The position numbers and the translations under genes were made by a program. The notes beneath the pieces are model-generated. The model worked only from the letters and a program-made list of their open reading frames with translations, had not been told where the DNA came from and searched no databases. DNA of 64,000 nt from Sthenelais limicola (taxonomy: Eukaryota > Annelida > Polychaeta > Phyllodocida > Sigalionidae), in assembly GCA_942159475.1 (NCBI GenBank), contig OW804097.1, positions 6,167,685 through 6,231,684 on the forward strand. The letters run 5' to 3'. Positions 43,857 to 53,803 of the stretch are shown here, piece by piece; the first letter of the stretch is position 1, and each line of letters opens with the position of its first letter.

Positions 43857-44906
43857 TTATTTGAATCCCAATCTGTCAGGCTGTCTTACATTTCTCTGAG
43901 GACGTTTTAGTAAATACTCAGATTTAACCAATTTGTCCAGAGCCTTAGGTAATACCTTATCAACATCAGAAACCAGATTTCCTTCCTCTACATCACTTTC
44001 TGAGCTCGACTCACCCGAAGACAGCGCAGCGGGTAGAGGCGGTTTATCCCCCACTGCCACAGCCTTAGCTTTGGGTGGCCGGCCACGCCTCTTCACATGA
44101 TGGACAATTCGGTTGCCCGGAGTAACCTCAGGAGCTTCAGTACCCGGCATTACCTTCCCGTCTGGGGCAACTCGGATAATATCTCTCCCGGCAACCAGTT
44201 GTTTCTGATACTCCGGAGCCCGGTGCAAGTTGGTTACTTGGACCGGTTTACCATCTGAATTGAAAGCTTTCTTCAATAAATTACCATTCCATCGAAGAAG
44301 ACCATCTGTTGTTCTTAATTCATAAGTACACCCTTGAACTCTCCTTACCACCTCAAACGGGCCATCCCATTTGGGTCCATATTTCTTTTGCGCTAATGGT
44401 GTTGCATAGCGCCATACCATATCACCAGCCTGAAACACCCGGGGTCTAGCCCGTCTATCAAAATATCTTTTCTGATAAACTGCAGCATGACCCAACCGTT
44501 CCCTTACGAATTTATGCCCCTTCCTCAACAGTTGTCTTATCTCCTCCACAAATGCAGTGTGGCAGGGAAAGTCAACATCTCCAGTTAATGTGCCATATAT
44601 GATATCAGCCGGAGTAACCAGCTCAGTACCAAACACAACACTATTCGGCGTGCAATATGTGCTTTTATGTACCGCACCCCTGTACGCGTGGGCAATACAG
44701 GGCACCAGCAGATCCCAGTTTACATCATCGTACTCTGTTAAGCAAGAGAGCTGCTCTACCAAGACTCTATTAAATCTCTCTACCTGCCCATTCGCCATTG
44801 GTCTGTAGGGAAGAGTCATCAGCTTCTCAATATCCAACATTTCCAACAATTCCTTTAACAGAGCTGACCGGAGCTCCATCTGTCTGCAGGGACACAGGCG
44901 GTCCAT
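43857..44906 (-). CDS. gypsy integrase, C-terminal part, out of frame with pol
   Basis: It contains the end of the integrase core with the catalytic Glu (RPMANGQVERFNR) and a C-terminal GPF module (KYGPKWDGPFEVVRRV, LRTTDGLLRWNGN), then a basic and acidic tail. The first 10 or so residues of the open frame are shadow sequence. The true continuation comes from the upstream pol frame, which is broken at about 44865-44880 by a small deletion between short direct repeats next to the second catalytic Asp. Integration function is therefore lost in this copy. Confidence 0.85.
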   Translation of the reverse strand: MDRLCPCRQMELRSALLKELLEMLDIEKLMTLPYRPMANGQVERFNRVLVEQLSCLTEYDDVNWDLLVPCIAHAYRGAVHKSTYCTPNSVVFGTELVTPADIIYGTLTGDVDFPCHTAFVEEIRQLLRKGHKFVRERLGHAAVYQKRYFDRRARPRVFQAGDMVWRYATPLAQKKYGPKWDGPFEVVRRVQGCTYELRTTDGLLRWNGNLLKKAFNSDGKPVQVTNLHRAPEYQKQLVAGRDIIRVAPDGKVMPGTEAPEVTPGNRIVHHVKRRGRPPKAKAVAVGDKPPLPAALSSGESSSESDVEEGNLVSDVDKVLPKALDKLVKSEYLLKRPQRNVRQPDRLGFK

Positions 44907-47604
44907 ACCTCAATATCCACTCAGTGAACAACGCCATAGCACAAGTTGCCGCAGTATGATCCGGCAAGGGATATGCCTCAGCCCATTTTGAGAAGTAGTC
45001 GGTTACCACCATTACACAGACATTACCTCTCGGAGTCTTTTTAAATGGACCAATTATATCCAAAGCGACCCGGCTCCAACGCACTCCATGTAATTCCTTT
45101 CTCAGTGGAGTAATGCCTTTACCACCCCTGCTTTTGCAAGAAGCGCAAGCTTCACAGCCTCTTACCCAGTCAGCTATATCCAAGTTCATCCGGGGCCAGA
45201 TAAATTTCTTTAACGCCGCCTGGTATGTCTTGAATTCACCAAAGTGGACTGAGAGCTTGTTCCCGTGCAAAGTCTGAAACAACTCCTTCCTCAAGCAGAA
45301 TGGAACAGCCGCTCTTGTATACACCACACCATTGTCGCTTTCCCATTTCACACACAATAAACCGTCTACCAACTCCATTTTAGGCAGCAGCTTAGCATAG
45401 AAGCAATATTCGTCATCCTCAGCCAATAGGTCCTTTTTCTCCGGGCAAGGGGCATTGCTTTCCAGCAAGGCTGCTATCCTCTTCAATATCTCATCCTCAG
45501 CTTGTGCCTGTCTTAACCGATCACCAGCCAATTGCGCAAATATCTCATACTCCATTGTCATCACAGCAATAACCGCATCATGCTCACCGCAGTCAGGGCA
45601 ATCTTCTCGCGGGCATTTCCGGACAGGTAATCTCGATAATGCATCAGCATTCGAATGATTTTTCCCAGCCCGATGAGAAATCTGCTTAGCTGAAATACCA
45701 TAGTGTTGAAGGGTAGTTAACCACCGAGCCAACATACCAGATGGGTCCTTAAAGGTCATCAACCATCGTAACGAGGCATGATCCGTTCTAAGAACGAAGT
45801 CTTCCCTCCCTATGATGTAGTGTTGGAATTTGCCCAAATACGTTAGCACAGCCAACAACTCCCTTTTTGTAGCGCAATAATTCCGCTGAGCTCGGCTCAG
45901 ACTATTACTTGCATAGCTGAGTACAACCTCTTTACCCTCCTGAATCTGAGACAAAACTCCGGCCATACCAAATCCACTGGCATCTGTATCCAGGATTATA
46001 GTACCAGCCGGCTGCGGGTATCCCAGGACAGGAGCTTTAGTCAACAATTCTTTTAAACGACCAAATGCCTCCAAACATTTTTCATCAAAAACCACCCCTT
46101 TTGTCTTTGAATTAGCTCCTATCACCAGAGCTTGAATAGGTTCAGCAATCTCAGAGAACTTAGGCATAAATTCCCTATAGTAAGACGCGAACCCTAGAAA
46201 CTGACGTACCTCTCGTACAGTAGAGGGCACTGGCCACTCCCGAACCCGGTCTAACTTAGAGGGGTCTGGCCGGATCCCCCCTTCAGACACTATCCGGCCC
46301 AGGTATTGCACTTCCAGTTTAAAGAATTCGCACTTCTTGGGTTTCAATTTTAGCCCATAAGACCTAAGTCTCTGCAAGACTAATTCAGTATTCTGCAAAG
46401 TTTCATCCAGGGTCCTACCAAATATAATTATATCATCCAAATACACCAAGCAAACCTTCCAGCGCAGACCCGACAGCATTTGTTCCATCATGCGCTCAAA
46501 GGTAGCCGGGGCATTACATAAGCCAAAGCTCATGACCTTAAATTGATACAAGCCCATAGAGGAGACAAAAGCGGTCTTCTCCCGGCTAGCTGGATCCATG
46601 GCAATTTGCCAATACCCACTTTCCAGATCCAGTGTGACAAACCATTTATTGCCTCCCAATGCATCGATACATTCATCAATTCTGGGAAGAGGGAATGAGT
46701 CCTTCTTTGTGACGGCATTTAATGGCCTATAGTCTACACAAAACCTGTCAGTACCATCTTTCTTCTTTACAATCACAATACCAGCCCCCCAAGGACTATT
46801 ACTCTCTTCAATTACGCCTTTATCAAGCATATCCTGTATTTGTTTCTCCGCCGCCTCCCGCTTAGCCGGCGGTAACCTTCTGCAACCGGACTTAATTGGA
46901 GCTGCATCTCCAGTATCAACCCGGTGCGTTACTACATTAGTATGACCCAATATTTCACCCGGTAACTGAAAACAATCCTTATAGGACAGCAATAATTTCA
47001 ACAGTCTTCCTCGATCAACCGCCCTGACCAAATCTGACCCTATCACCAACTTCTCCAGGGGACAACTATCACCAAGAGGCATTGGGACCTCTGGTTCCAG
47101 TAATTCCACATCCACGATAGGTGAATACTTATCATTAGCCAACTCTCCCTCTATAGCCGTATGCAGTTCAACCAGTATTGGTTCTCCCGTCGGGTTAGTT
47201 CCCAATAACGTATTTCCGATTTGCGTTTCCGTAACCGGATCATTATATTCCAGGAAACTTCCCAATTCAGAGCCGTTTGGGGCAAAGATCTGGCCTCCAC
47301 CGGGGGACCCAAGAACTCCACCTGAGCAAACAGACGAGAAAGCGTCCACGAAAACACTCTCAGTCTTATTCACTACCAGAGATCCACTTTGCAATGGTCT
47401 GCACGCTACAGTGTGTTCACCATCTTCCAAGGTGAATTTGCCCGACCAGTCTGAATTACACTGGTGTAAAAATATAAAATCTATACCCAGTATTCCGGCC
47501 TCTACACCGACTAAACCACTCACAACCAGACAGTTGAGAGCAAACCATTGATCACCTACTCCTAATGCAACCATGTGTAACCAGGTTATGTCCGGTGCCA
47601 GCAT
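44827..47604 (-). CDS. gypsy pol: protease end, reverse transcriptase, RNase H, integrase start
   Basis: The frame enters in the protease C-terminal half (AGILGIDFIF). The reverse transcriptase shows GIVIVKKKDGTDRFCVDYRP, then VTLDLESGYWQIAM, then LVYLDDIIIFG. RNase H has TDASGFGMAGVLSQ and CATKRELLAVL. The integrase zinc motif is HGNKLSVHFGEF…CEACASCK. The core begins with DIIGPF and reaches LQTDG (first and second Asp), after which the frame is lost. The last 15 residues of the open frame are out-of-frame noise. Length and order fit the Ty3/gypsy norm. Confidence 0.9.
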   Translation of the reverse strand: MLAPDITWLHMVALGVGDQWFALNCLVVSGLVGVEAGILGIDFIFLHQCNSDWSGKFTLEDGEHTVACRPLQSGSLVVNKTESVFVDAFSSVCSGGVLGSPGGGQIFAPNGSELGSFLEYNDPVTETQIGNTLLGTNPTGEPILVELHTAIEGELANDKYSPIVDVELLEPEVPMPLGDSCPLEKLVIGSDLVRAVDRGRLLKLLLSYKDCFQLPGEILGHTNVVTHRVDTGDAAPIKSGCRRLPPAKREAAEKQIQDMLDKGVIEESNSPWGAGIVIVKKKDGTDRFCVDYRPLNAVTKKDSFPLPRIDECIDALGGNKWFVTLDLESGYWQIAMDPASREKTAFVSSMGLYQFKVMSFGLCNAPATFERMMEQMLSGLRWKVCLVYLDDIIIFGRTLDETLQNTELVLQRLRSYGLKLKPKKCEFFKLEVQYLGRIVSEGGIRPDPSKLDRVREWPVPSTVREVRQFLGFASYYREFMPKFSEIAEPIQALVIGANSKTKGVVFDEKCLEAFGRLKELLTKAPVLGYPQPAGTIILDTDASGFGMAGVLSQIQEGKEVVLSYASNSLSRAQRNYCATKRELLAVLTYLGKFQHYIIGREDFVLRTDHASLRWLMTFKDPSGMLARWLTTLQHYGISAKQISHRAGKNHSNADALSRLPVRKCPREDCPDCGEHDAVIAVMTMEYEIFAQLAGDRLRQAQAEDEILKRIAALLESNAPCPEKKDLLAEDDEYCFYAKLLPKMELVDGLLCVKWESDNGVVYTRAAVPFCLRKELFQTLHGNKLSVHFGEFKTYQAALKKFIWPRMNLDIADWVRGCEACASCKSRGGKGITPLRKELHGVRWSRVALDIIGPFKKTPRGNVCVMVVTDYFSKWAEAYPLPDHTAATCAMALFTEWILRYGPPVSLQTDGAPVSSVKGIVGNVGY

Positions 47605-48202
47605 AACACGTCACTCTACACGGTATCAAGTGAGGTCTCACTGACAGCTGGTCAAATACACATTTCTTAATCAGTGTGCATTGAGCACCCCAGTCCACCA
47701 AAAACTGTCCGGTTACATTCCCTACAGTTACACTCACATACCACCTCTCCTCTATTCTGGGACAATGCAGATCAGAGATTTGTATGCCATAGTCCTGAAG
47801 GTCATATGCCATAATCTTGTGTAACCTAGTACCCCAACAACCACTTTCAAACCTCAAAATTTGTCCGGGTACACAAGAATAGCCCGGGTCTCCACCCCGG
47901 ACGCTCACAGCCGAGCATAGCACCAGAACTGACCATTGTAAAGAACGATCTGTGTGACTCGTTCCCCGAGAACTTTCCCGTCGGGCGTCCCCTAGCTTCC
48001 CGGGGCACACCTCCTGCTCCCCGCCGGCCAACTCCGCCTTCATTATATGACCAGGTATGGCGTGCATAGAACTCGACCGGGCACTTCCTACGCCTGCTTG
48101 GAAGGCCCTAGCGCGTTTTCCGCCTCTTCCTTCTCCTTCAACTTGGCCATAAACCGGACCACCCCTTCCATAGCTGCAAGGTGCTGAACTTGCTTCTGAC
48201 AC
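47552..48202 (-). CDS. gypsy gag-pol linker and protease N-terminal half, broken
   Basis: This frame overlaps the end of gag by 115 bases and would be reached by ribosomal frameshifting or a readthrough-like event. Near its end it has the retropepsin block QFLVDWGAQCTLI. The active site is Asp-Trp-Gly instead of Asp-Ser/Thr-Gly (TGG codon at 47692-47690), a single-base change that should inactivate the protease. A second frameshift near 47575 separates it from the protease C-terminal half. Confidence 0.7.
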   Translation of the reverse strand: MSEASSAPCSYGRGGPVYGQVEGEGRGGKRARAFQAGVGSARSSSMHAIPGHIMKAELAGGEQEVCPGKLGDARRESSRGTSHTDRSLQWSVLVLCSAVSVRGGDPGYSCVPGQILRFESGCWGTRLHKIMAYDLQDYGIQISDLHCPRIEERWYVSVTVGNVTGQFLVDWGAQCTLIKKCVFDQLSVRPHLIPCRVTCYAGTGHNLVTHGCIRSR

Positions 48203-50004
48203 TGTCGGAACAAGTGGCCTTCTTCTCTACAAAAATAACACATAGGCGGAGGTTTATCACCCATAGCACCACTTTTGTATGGATATTTCTTCACAAACGG
48301 TTTATTTTTATTTTCTCCATTTCCTTTATTTCTAGCTTGCCAAGCTTTAAATTCAAAGAAATCAGCCGAATCAGTAGAGACACCCGTTGCTCCTGTAGCC
48401 TCTACTATAGCCAACTCCCTAGATTGTGATTGGCCCAATCCAACTTCCATGGTCGATATTGGAACTAATCTAGTAGTTTCTTTGCAAACATCCCTGTATC
48501 TAGTGGCACTAGCACCCGCCAACACTACATTTTTAGGATTTTGTAGCGCCACATATTTTGCCATTTCCGGATCCATCAAACCATCTAGGAATACTTTGAT
48601 GGCCATGGAATGCAATGTCGAATCCCATTCACCAAATGCGTATAAAGCCTTTAAAGACACCAGTTGAGCAAAGTTAGAAGGACTTTGATTAGCCGTTTGA
48701 CGCAGAGCAAAGAATTCCCTCTGCCTGGTATCAGCCGGTTTCTCATTTTCGTACTCATAATCCATCATATCAAATACTTCATCCAGTGTATACTTATCAG
48801 CTTTTAACGCTATATTTGGCATGTGATCGGACACCGCAGCCATTAATTGCACTTTATAAGTGTCATCATCCCAATTCATGGCTCTGGCTACCGATAAGGT
48901 TGACCGATGATACTCCCGCCAATCCTTCTTACCATCCCATATCGGAAAATTCAATGGTTTGGGTTTTAATTCCGGTTTACTCATGTTACGACCAGGTTTA
49001 CCATACGGTACTTTACTCTGCACCGGGTCATAAGTAGCTGCCGGGTCCATAGAGCGACGCATATTACGCCTCGCCACTGGATTACCACTCTCGCCCGGGT
49101 TTTCATCAGTACCGACAGTATTATCCGGAGGAGCGGTCACACGACCAGAGTCAGTATTGCCCCTATTATTATATAACACTACTTCCTTCTTCTCAGGGTC
49201 CCGTGACCCACCCCGATTAACTTCTACATTTCCACACCGGCGAGACTGACCAAATTCGGGTAACTCACCCATGATACGGGCATAGGTATTATCAGACAAC
49301 TGGGGAGGCTTCCTATATGGAGTGCTACTGTAATTTCCCCGGCTAGCGGGTGAATCACACTCCTTAGCTGCCTTCAACTCTTTAACCAGTTCCTCCATCC
49401 TATCCGCCTGATCCTGGATAACCTGTCGTAACTCTCTATCTTCCTCCTGTACCTTAGCTAGATCTTTTGCTGTCCTAGCAGCAGCTTCTAGCGCATCTCG
49501 ACTATGTCTAGCCGAAATAGCAACCCATTCATTCATTCCATCGATTCGTCGACGCTGCGAGCCAATAAGAGTGTCCATTTTGTCAAAAGTCATCCGCCTA
49601 CCCGTTCCCCTCAACACATCATTTCTCCACATCAGGGTCAAATCCTGCTCTTCCTCATCATACCAAGCCGGCTTTGGTGGAGGCGGAGAACATGGAGGAA
49701 CTATAGGTCCAGGTTGCTTCTTGCGTTGACCAACCACTTCATCAAAACCAGGGCCAGGTGTTAAACCTACCCAGGAGACACCCCTACCTCGCCCGGCTGT
49801 CCTATAGACTGCAGGAGGAGTTGAATGAACCATAGCAGTAGCTCCGCCACCTTCTACATCCACCTCCAGATTATCTCTGACTTCATCATAGTCAGTCCAA
49901 TCTACCATTTTATATCCAGATGCTAACCAATTAGGTCTACCAGTTTCGTCCTCATACTGGACCCGTCCTCTTCCTCTTCCAAACATAAGTTTGGCGAGTC
50001 TCAC
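48088..50004 (-). CDS. gypsy gag
   Basis: 638 residues, intact. The N-terminal third is charged with a coiled coil (about residues 165-215). The central capsid-like region has FPIWDGKKDWREYHRSTLSV and ADTRQREFFALRQTANQSPS. Residue about 585 on is a CCHC zinc knuckle, CYFCREEGHLFRQC, which binds the element RNA. The start, MRLAKLMFGRGRGRVQYEDE, lies 38 bases inside the 5' LTR boundary, so the leader is very short. Confidence 0.85.
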   Translation of the reverse strand: MRLAKLMFGRGRGRVQYEDETGRPNWLASGYKMVDWTDYDEVRDNLEVDVEGGGATAMVHSTPPAVYRTAGRGRGVSWVGLTPGPGFDEVVGQRKKQPGPIVPPCSPPPPKPAWYDEEEQDLTLMWRNDVLRGTGRRMTFDKMDTLIGSQRRRIDGMNEWVAISARHSRDALEAAARTAKDLAKVQEEDRELRQVIQDQADRMEELVKELKAAKECDSPASRGNYSSTPYRKPPQLSDNTYARIMGELPEFGQSRRCGNVEVNRGGSRDPEKKEVVLYNNRGNTDSGRVTAPPDNTVGTDENPGESGNPVARRNMRRSMDPAATYDPVQSKVPYGKPGRNMSKPELKPKPLNFPIWDGKKDWREYHRSTLSVARAMNWDDDTYKVQLMAAVSDHMPNIALKADKYTLDEVFDMMDYEYENEKPADTRQREFFALRQTANQSPSNFAQLVSLKALYAFGEWDSTLHSMAIKVFLDGLMDPEMAKYVALQNPKNVVLAGASATRYRDVCKETTRLVPISTMEVGLGQSQSRELAIVEATGATGVSTDSADFFEFKAWQARNKGNGENKNKPFVKKYPYKSGAMGDKPPPMCYFCREEGHLFRQCQKQVQHLAAMEGVVRFMAKLKEKEEAENALGPSKQA

Positions 50005-50026
50005 CCTACTTCCAGCAAAAACTAGT

Positions 50027-50039
50027 GGTCACGGCACCA
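50027..50039 (-). promoter_or_regulatory. primer-binding site
   Basis: Three bases inside the 5' LTR the minus strand reads TGGTGCCGTGACC, beginning TGG as expected for pairing with a tRNA CCA end. I did not identify the tRNA. Confidence 0.65.
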
Positions 50040-50042
50040 AAT

Positions 50043-50466
50043 TGTAGTGAATTACCTGGCCGGTTCGTGATCGCAGTTCAAGTAACAACACTAAACCCAG
50101 ATCTAAAAGTCCTTGCTAGCAGTCTCCTGTTTATTACCAATTATAATCACACAAGTCCAGGGCACTCTAATAACACAGTATAGAGTTGCGTATATACAAC
50201 AGCAGCATAACCCTTTAGATAAGAAACAACCCGATTCTACTGGGTGTTTAAATATAAGAACAAGTGCAAACAAATGAGATCAATACTGTAAAATACCATA
50301 AACAAGAGCCTCACAGGCACACAGCGCCACCTGTTACATAAATGCAATAATCCAATACCTTCCGGACAAGTCCGGCTATTACCCGGCTGTGTCAGCTGAT
50401 GCCCGGATCATGTTTGGAACATGCCCGGGCAGCACTGCAGCGAGCGGACAAACCTAACTCACCACA
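50043..50466 (-). repeat. 5' LTR of the 10.9-kb gypsy
   Basis: 424 bp, four substitutions relative to 39553-39976. It is followed by TATT, the target duplication. Confidence 0.95.
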
Positions 50467-50972
50467 TATTTCTATTTTTAAAGCCTAGGTTAAATATTCA
50501 AATAGGCTCCCAAAATTAAAGGTAACCGCCGGCAGAAATGGAATTAAATTTTCATATAGGCATGTAGACCCTTTTGTCGTTTCACATTGTATCTCGTATT
50601 AAGTTAGACAAATATCTTTACACATCAATGCTATGGCACACCTCCCACCCCCACCCTCCCATACAGGTACTCAGATTTATATACCCCAAAATGTATCCAT
50701 AAAGGACGAGTATAACGCACCCTATAGCACTACTCTTCAAGTTAGGTTGTCATAATGGAATTATACACTTCTTTATGTTTGAGTTTATTTGAGTAGATAG
50801 ACAGATTTTCAGAATAATATATGCAAACAGGATATTAAAAAATAAATGTTTGAACTACTTTCTTTGTACTGTTGGATTGAAACGGCGATATATATATGGC
50901 TTTTTGCCAATAAATGTCTTCAATTTTTCCCTTCGGATTTTCTTAATTATTCATATATTTTTTCCTGTCTAG

Positions 50973-51051
50973 ATTGGAATCGTGTGACGAAAATTCCAAC
51001 TTAGTGAAGAGTAGCCAGGAAGCACCAGCCTCAGTCAAAACTGAGCCAAAG
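50973..51051 (+). CDS. SAP-CARD host gene, exon 2 (linker)
   Basis: Acceptor TTTCCTGTCTAG and donor CCAAAG|GTAAAT define 79 bases. With phase 2 entry the frame reads LESCDENSNLVKSSQEAPAS then VKTEPK, completing the SAP helix and adding a Ser/Glu-rich linker; VKTEP resembles a SUMO-acceptor context (psi-K-x-E). It ends in phase 0. The assignment to the gene at 36989 rests on phase and the SAP continuation. Confidence 0.6.
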
Positions 51052-52250
51052 GTAAATGTGTTTTCATTTCTCTAACTTTTATTGTTTTTATGTTGACATC
51101 CATTGAGACTTTGTAAGTAACAATTATATTTGTCAGCGACATCCAAAGAAACAACTTGACCATTCTTCAACTTAAACGGAAATGTAATAAATTGTCAATT
51201 AGATATGAACATAGTGCCAAATTAGTATAATCTCAGGATTACATATAACCATTCCAGTAGTAATTCAAAAAATATTTTCTGAAAAATAACCAATTTTTAA
51301 TCTCTTCAGAAAAGTTTCTTGGGTCATTTCCTGAAAAATTTAAAGCTACTTTTTCTGCAAATTCTAAGTTCTTCTCGGGGTCATTTTCTAACAAATTTGA
51401 ATATGGGTTAGTTTTAAGAAAATTGAATTGAAGAGAATTAAACATTTACATTAGGTACTTTTTCCAGAAAATTCTCCTTTCGGTCATTTTTGGGATAAAA
51501 CTCCTTGGATCAATTTGCATTATTCTCAGAAAATTCTTCTTTGGGTCATTTTCGGAAATAAATGCCTTGACAGCCTCATCAATAGAAGTGGTCCGAATTG
51601 AGAAATCCCCATTGACCCACCGAGGCCAGAATGAAGGCTCACGGTCAATTTGGACCGGAACTGGGGCCAGAAACATTTGTTTACATTTTGTGTCATAGGG
51701 AAGTGTATGGACGTAGGGAGGACCCCACATTAATGTCATTTTAGCAATAGAAAAACATCTAATATAACCACCAAATTAGAGGATATAAAACACAACAATA
51801 TGCACATCAGTTAAGCTCTCATTGGTTACCATGTCAGCTCCAAGAAATTCAATAAATTAGGTTCATTTAAATGGTTAAATCAAGTCCATCTTACAGACTG
51901 ACATGTAGATGAACCAAGTGACCTATACCCCACTTGCCCTGGACCCGGTCCCGCACATAGGCCTGGCCTTAGCTGTGGTCAGGAGGTTCCAACCTTTAAT
52001 GTGGGGGTCTCCTATTCTCCAAGCAATGGGTATCAACTAAAAACCCCATCCCTTAATTTTTATTTTGAGTTTTTTTGTTTTATTCAAGATATCCTGCCTT
52101 CTTGGCGTATATAATGTTATTTATACTCTTCAAATACATGCAATGCCAATGGTATACACATACAATGTGTATAAAAATAAATGAAAATTGATTGAAGTTG
52201 ATCTTATTGTTGTAATGATTTTACCTCAAATTCCCATCTAAACCACCTAA
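51052..52250. other. intron 2, left part, with a degenerate repeat
   Basis: At 51260-51560 the motif AGAAAATTCTTCTTTGGGTC recurs about four times in diverged form. This produces two adjacent minus-strand frames (51739-51446 and 51445-51239, same frame, one stop between) with repeated ENDP-type residues. I regard these as repeat artefacts. A weak inverted pair (GAGGACCCCACATTAATG at 51717 and its partner near 52000) may bound a ~300-bp element. Confidence 0.4.
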
Positions 52251-52366
52251 TTTTGAACGTAATGGTTGAAAATGTCATTGTTTCACCAGACTACAAACAA
52301 TGGTACCCAGGGGACTAAATATCTTGGATTGATAAACAATGACATTTTCAACCATTACGTTCAAAA
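52251..52366. repeat. perfect 33-bp inverted repeat with 50-base loop
   Basis: The left arm at 52251-52283 (TTTTGAACGTAATGGTTGAA…) is the exact reverse complement of 52334-52366. It would form a strong hairpin. It sits about 400 bases before the retroelement fragment with the env gene. Confidence 0.9.
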
Positions 52367-52750
52367 TATAGTCTCTTACGAAAATGCCTCCCTTAGGCTA
52401 CGACTAGTGCTGTTACTAGTTCGGACCACGGTCCTACCACTGTTCTACCTACCTTCAATAATTGCTTATCTCCCTAATACGAGACAGGCAATAGGGGCGA
52501 CACTCAGTCGCCAGAAGGACTGTCTCCTTATAAGGGACAGTAGCTCAAATTGTCCCACTCTAGTATTTAACAATCAAACCTAGGGACACCATTATATTTA
52601 TCAAGTGTCACTAAATATAAAAACTTAATTAACTGGTAATTAACCTTAAAATACTGGGCCCAGTGTTAACCTATAGTTAACCAACGCGGCCAAACTAGCG
52701 CCTGACGAGACCTTATAAGGTCGAAACCACACAGAGACCCCATGTGATGT

Positions 52751-52815
52751 TGTAAAATTGACAAGCCCAAATTGTCTAATTTTAAGTTAAAGTTGTCTCA
52801 TTCAGCCAGACATTC
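52751..52815 (+). repeat. 65-bp direct repeat, copy 1
   Basis: Identical to 57215-57279 over 65 bases. It includes the first 15 codons of the following ORF. Confidence 0.95.
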
Positions 52816-53803
52816 TGAAGCCAGCCGTAAGTATAATTATGAGAGGCTTAGAGCTCGGGCAAATGCTGGTGACTTACGTGTAGGTGACTCAGTAGTTGTA
52901 TTAGCAGGCGCCAGAGCGCCCCTAGATCCTAGATGGGATCATGGGTATACAGTCCTAGGTGTAAGGGGAGCTGTAGTGATCGTAAGAGACCCACAAGGTC
53001 AGAGAAAACTAATAAATCGGGAGAGAATAAAATTGGTATCTGGGGATATTGCTTGGGATACAGTTAGGAATAGGCAAAACAGGGCAGGCCAAGGCAGGCG
53101 CAATCGGGCGAGAATACGGGCTCGGGCAGTGAGGCCACTCCCCCCTGAACCTCCTGGGCAAAATCTAAATGTTGACCCCAATGCTTTAATACATGAACCT
53201 TTGCTTCCACCTGTGAATCAAGTCTATCTCCAGGCGGAAGATCCAGCTGTAGGTGGCGCTGCGGACGTGGAAATGGTACCGGAAGTCGAGGAAGAATTCT
53301 ATTCAGCCGACGAAGATATGGGTAGTGACGTGGACCAACCAGAGGTTCCGGATCCGCCCCGTCGTCCTCCTTATAATGCTGACCAGAACCAAGCCTTGGT
53401 CATTCCACCACCGGCTCCAGCACCGTTCACACCACCTCAGATGAGGTACAGGACTCCTGCAAACATAGAAGAGACTCCAGTTAACCCAACTGGAAGAGCA
53501 ACACCTAGGACTCCAAGTACTCCTCTACCACCTCCTCAGATACGCACCAGGTCTCAGACAAGGGCCTTGATAGCAGCTCCGCGGATTGTGCTCCCACCAG
53601 ACAATCCTCAGCGTCATTTACATAGGCGTTTCCATGCCAAGCGGAGAGTGCCTGCTAGCCCTAGAGAGCCTAGTCCACTGAAGGAGAGCGAGCCTAAACC
53701 TGGAAAGAGAGCAAAAAGAACATCAGCTTCTACTGACCAAGTACCGGACACGCAGGCAACCTCAGCACCAGATGCACAAGATGGCGGTGGGGACAGTGAC
53801 TAA
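52772..53803 (+). CDS. retroelement pol C-terminal fragment (integrase tail) with Pro-rich extension
   Basis: 343 residues. Residues about 12-90 resemble the C-terminal domain of retroelement integrase: an Arg/Ala-rich helix (ASRKYNYERLRARANAG), then LRVGDSVVVLAG, LDPRWDHGYTVLGVRG and VVIVRDPQGQRKLINRERI. The remainder is a Pro-, Arg- and acid-rich tail. The integrase core, RNase H and reverse transcriptase that should precede it are absent, so the element is 5' truncated at about 52751 and the ATG is fortuitous. It overlaps the next gene by 32 bases in another frame, the pol-env overlap seen in errantiviruses. Confidence 0.65.
   Translation: MSNFKLKLSHSARHSEASRKYNYERLRARANAGDLRVGDSVVVLAGARAPLDPRWDHGYTVLGVRGAVVIVRDPQGQRKLINRERIKLVSGDIAWDTVRNRQNRAGQGRRNRARIRARAVRPLPPEPPGQNLNVDPNALIHEPLLPPVNQVYLQAEDPAVGGAADVEMVPEVEEEFYSADEDMGSDVDQPEVPDPPRRPPYNADQNQALVIPPPAPAPFTPPQMRYRTPANIEETPVNPTGRATPRTPSTPLPPPQIRTRSQTRALIAAPRIVLPPDNPQRHLHRRFHAKRRVPASPREPSPLKESEPKPGKRAKRTSASTDQVPDTQATSAPDAQDGGGDSD

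Larger units (their letters stand above)
39553..50466 (-). mobile_element. 10.9-kb Ty3/gypsy retrotransposon with extra ORF
   Basis: Two 424-bp LTRs bound it, with TATT duplicated outside (39549-39552 and 50467-50470; extendable to ATATT if the last LTR base is shared). Order on the minus strand: LTR, primer-binding site, gag, protease, reverse transcriptase, RNase H, integrase, an extra 905-residue ORF, polypurine tract, LTR. The LTRs differ at 4 of 424 positions, so insertion is recent. The pol frame nevertheless carries breaks. It lies antisense in intron 1 of the SAP-CARD gene. Confidence 0.95.

Noticed and set aside
51239..51739. two adjacent same-frame minus-strand ORFs with repeated ENDP residues
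   Set aside because: The similarity arises from a degenerate DNA repeat. A stop separates them and no domain or splice site supports a gene.
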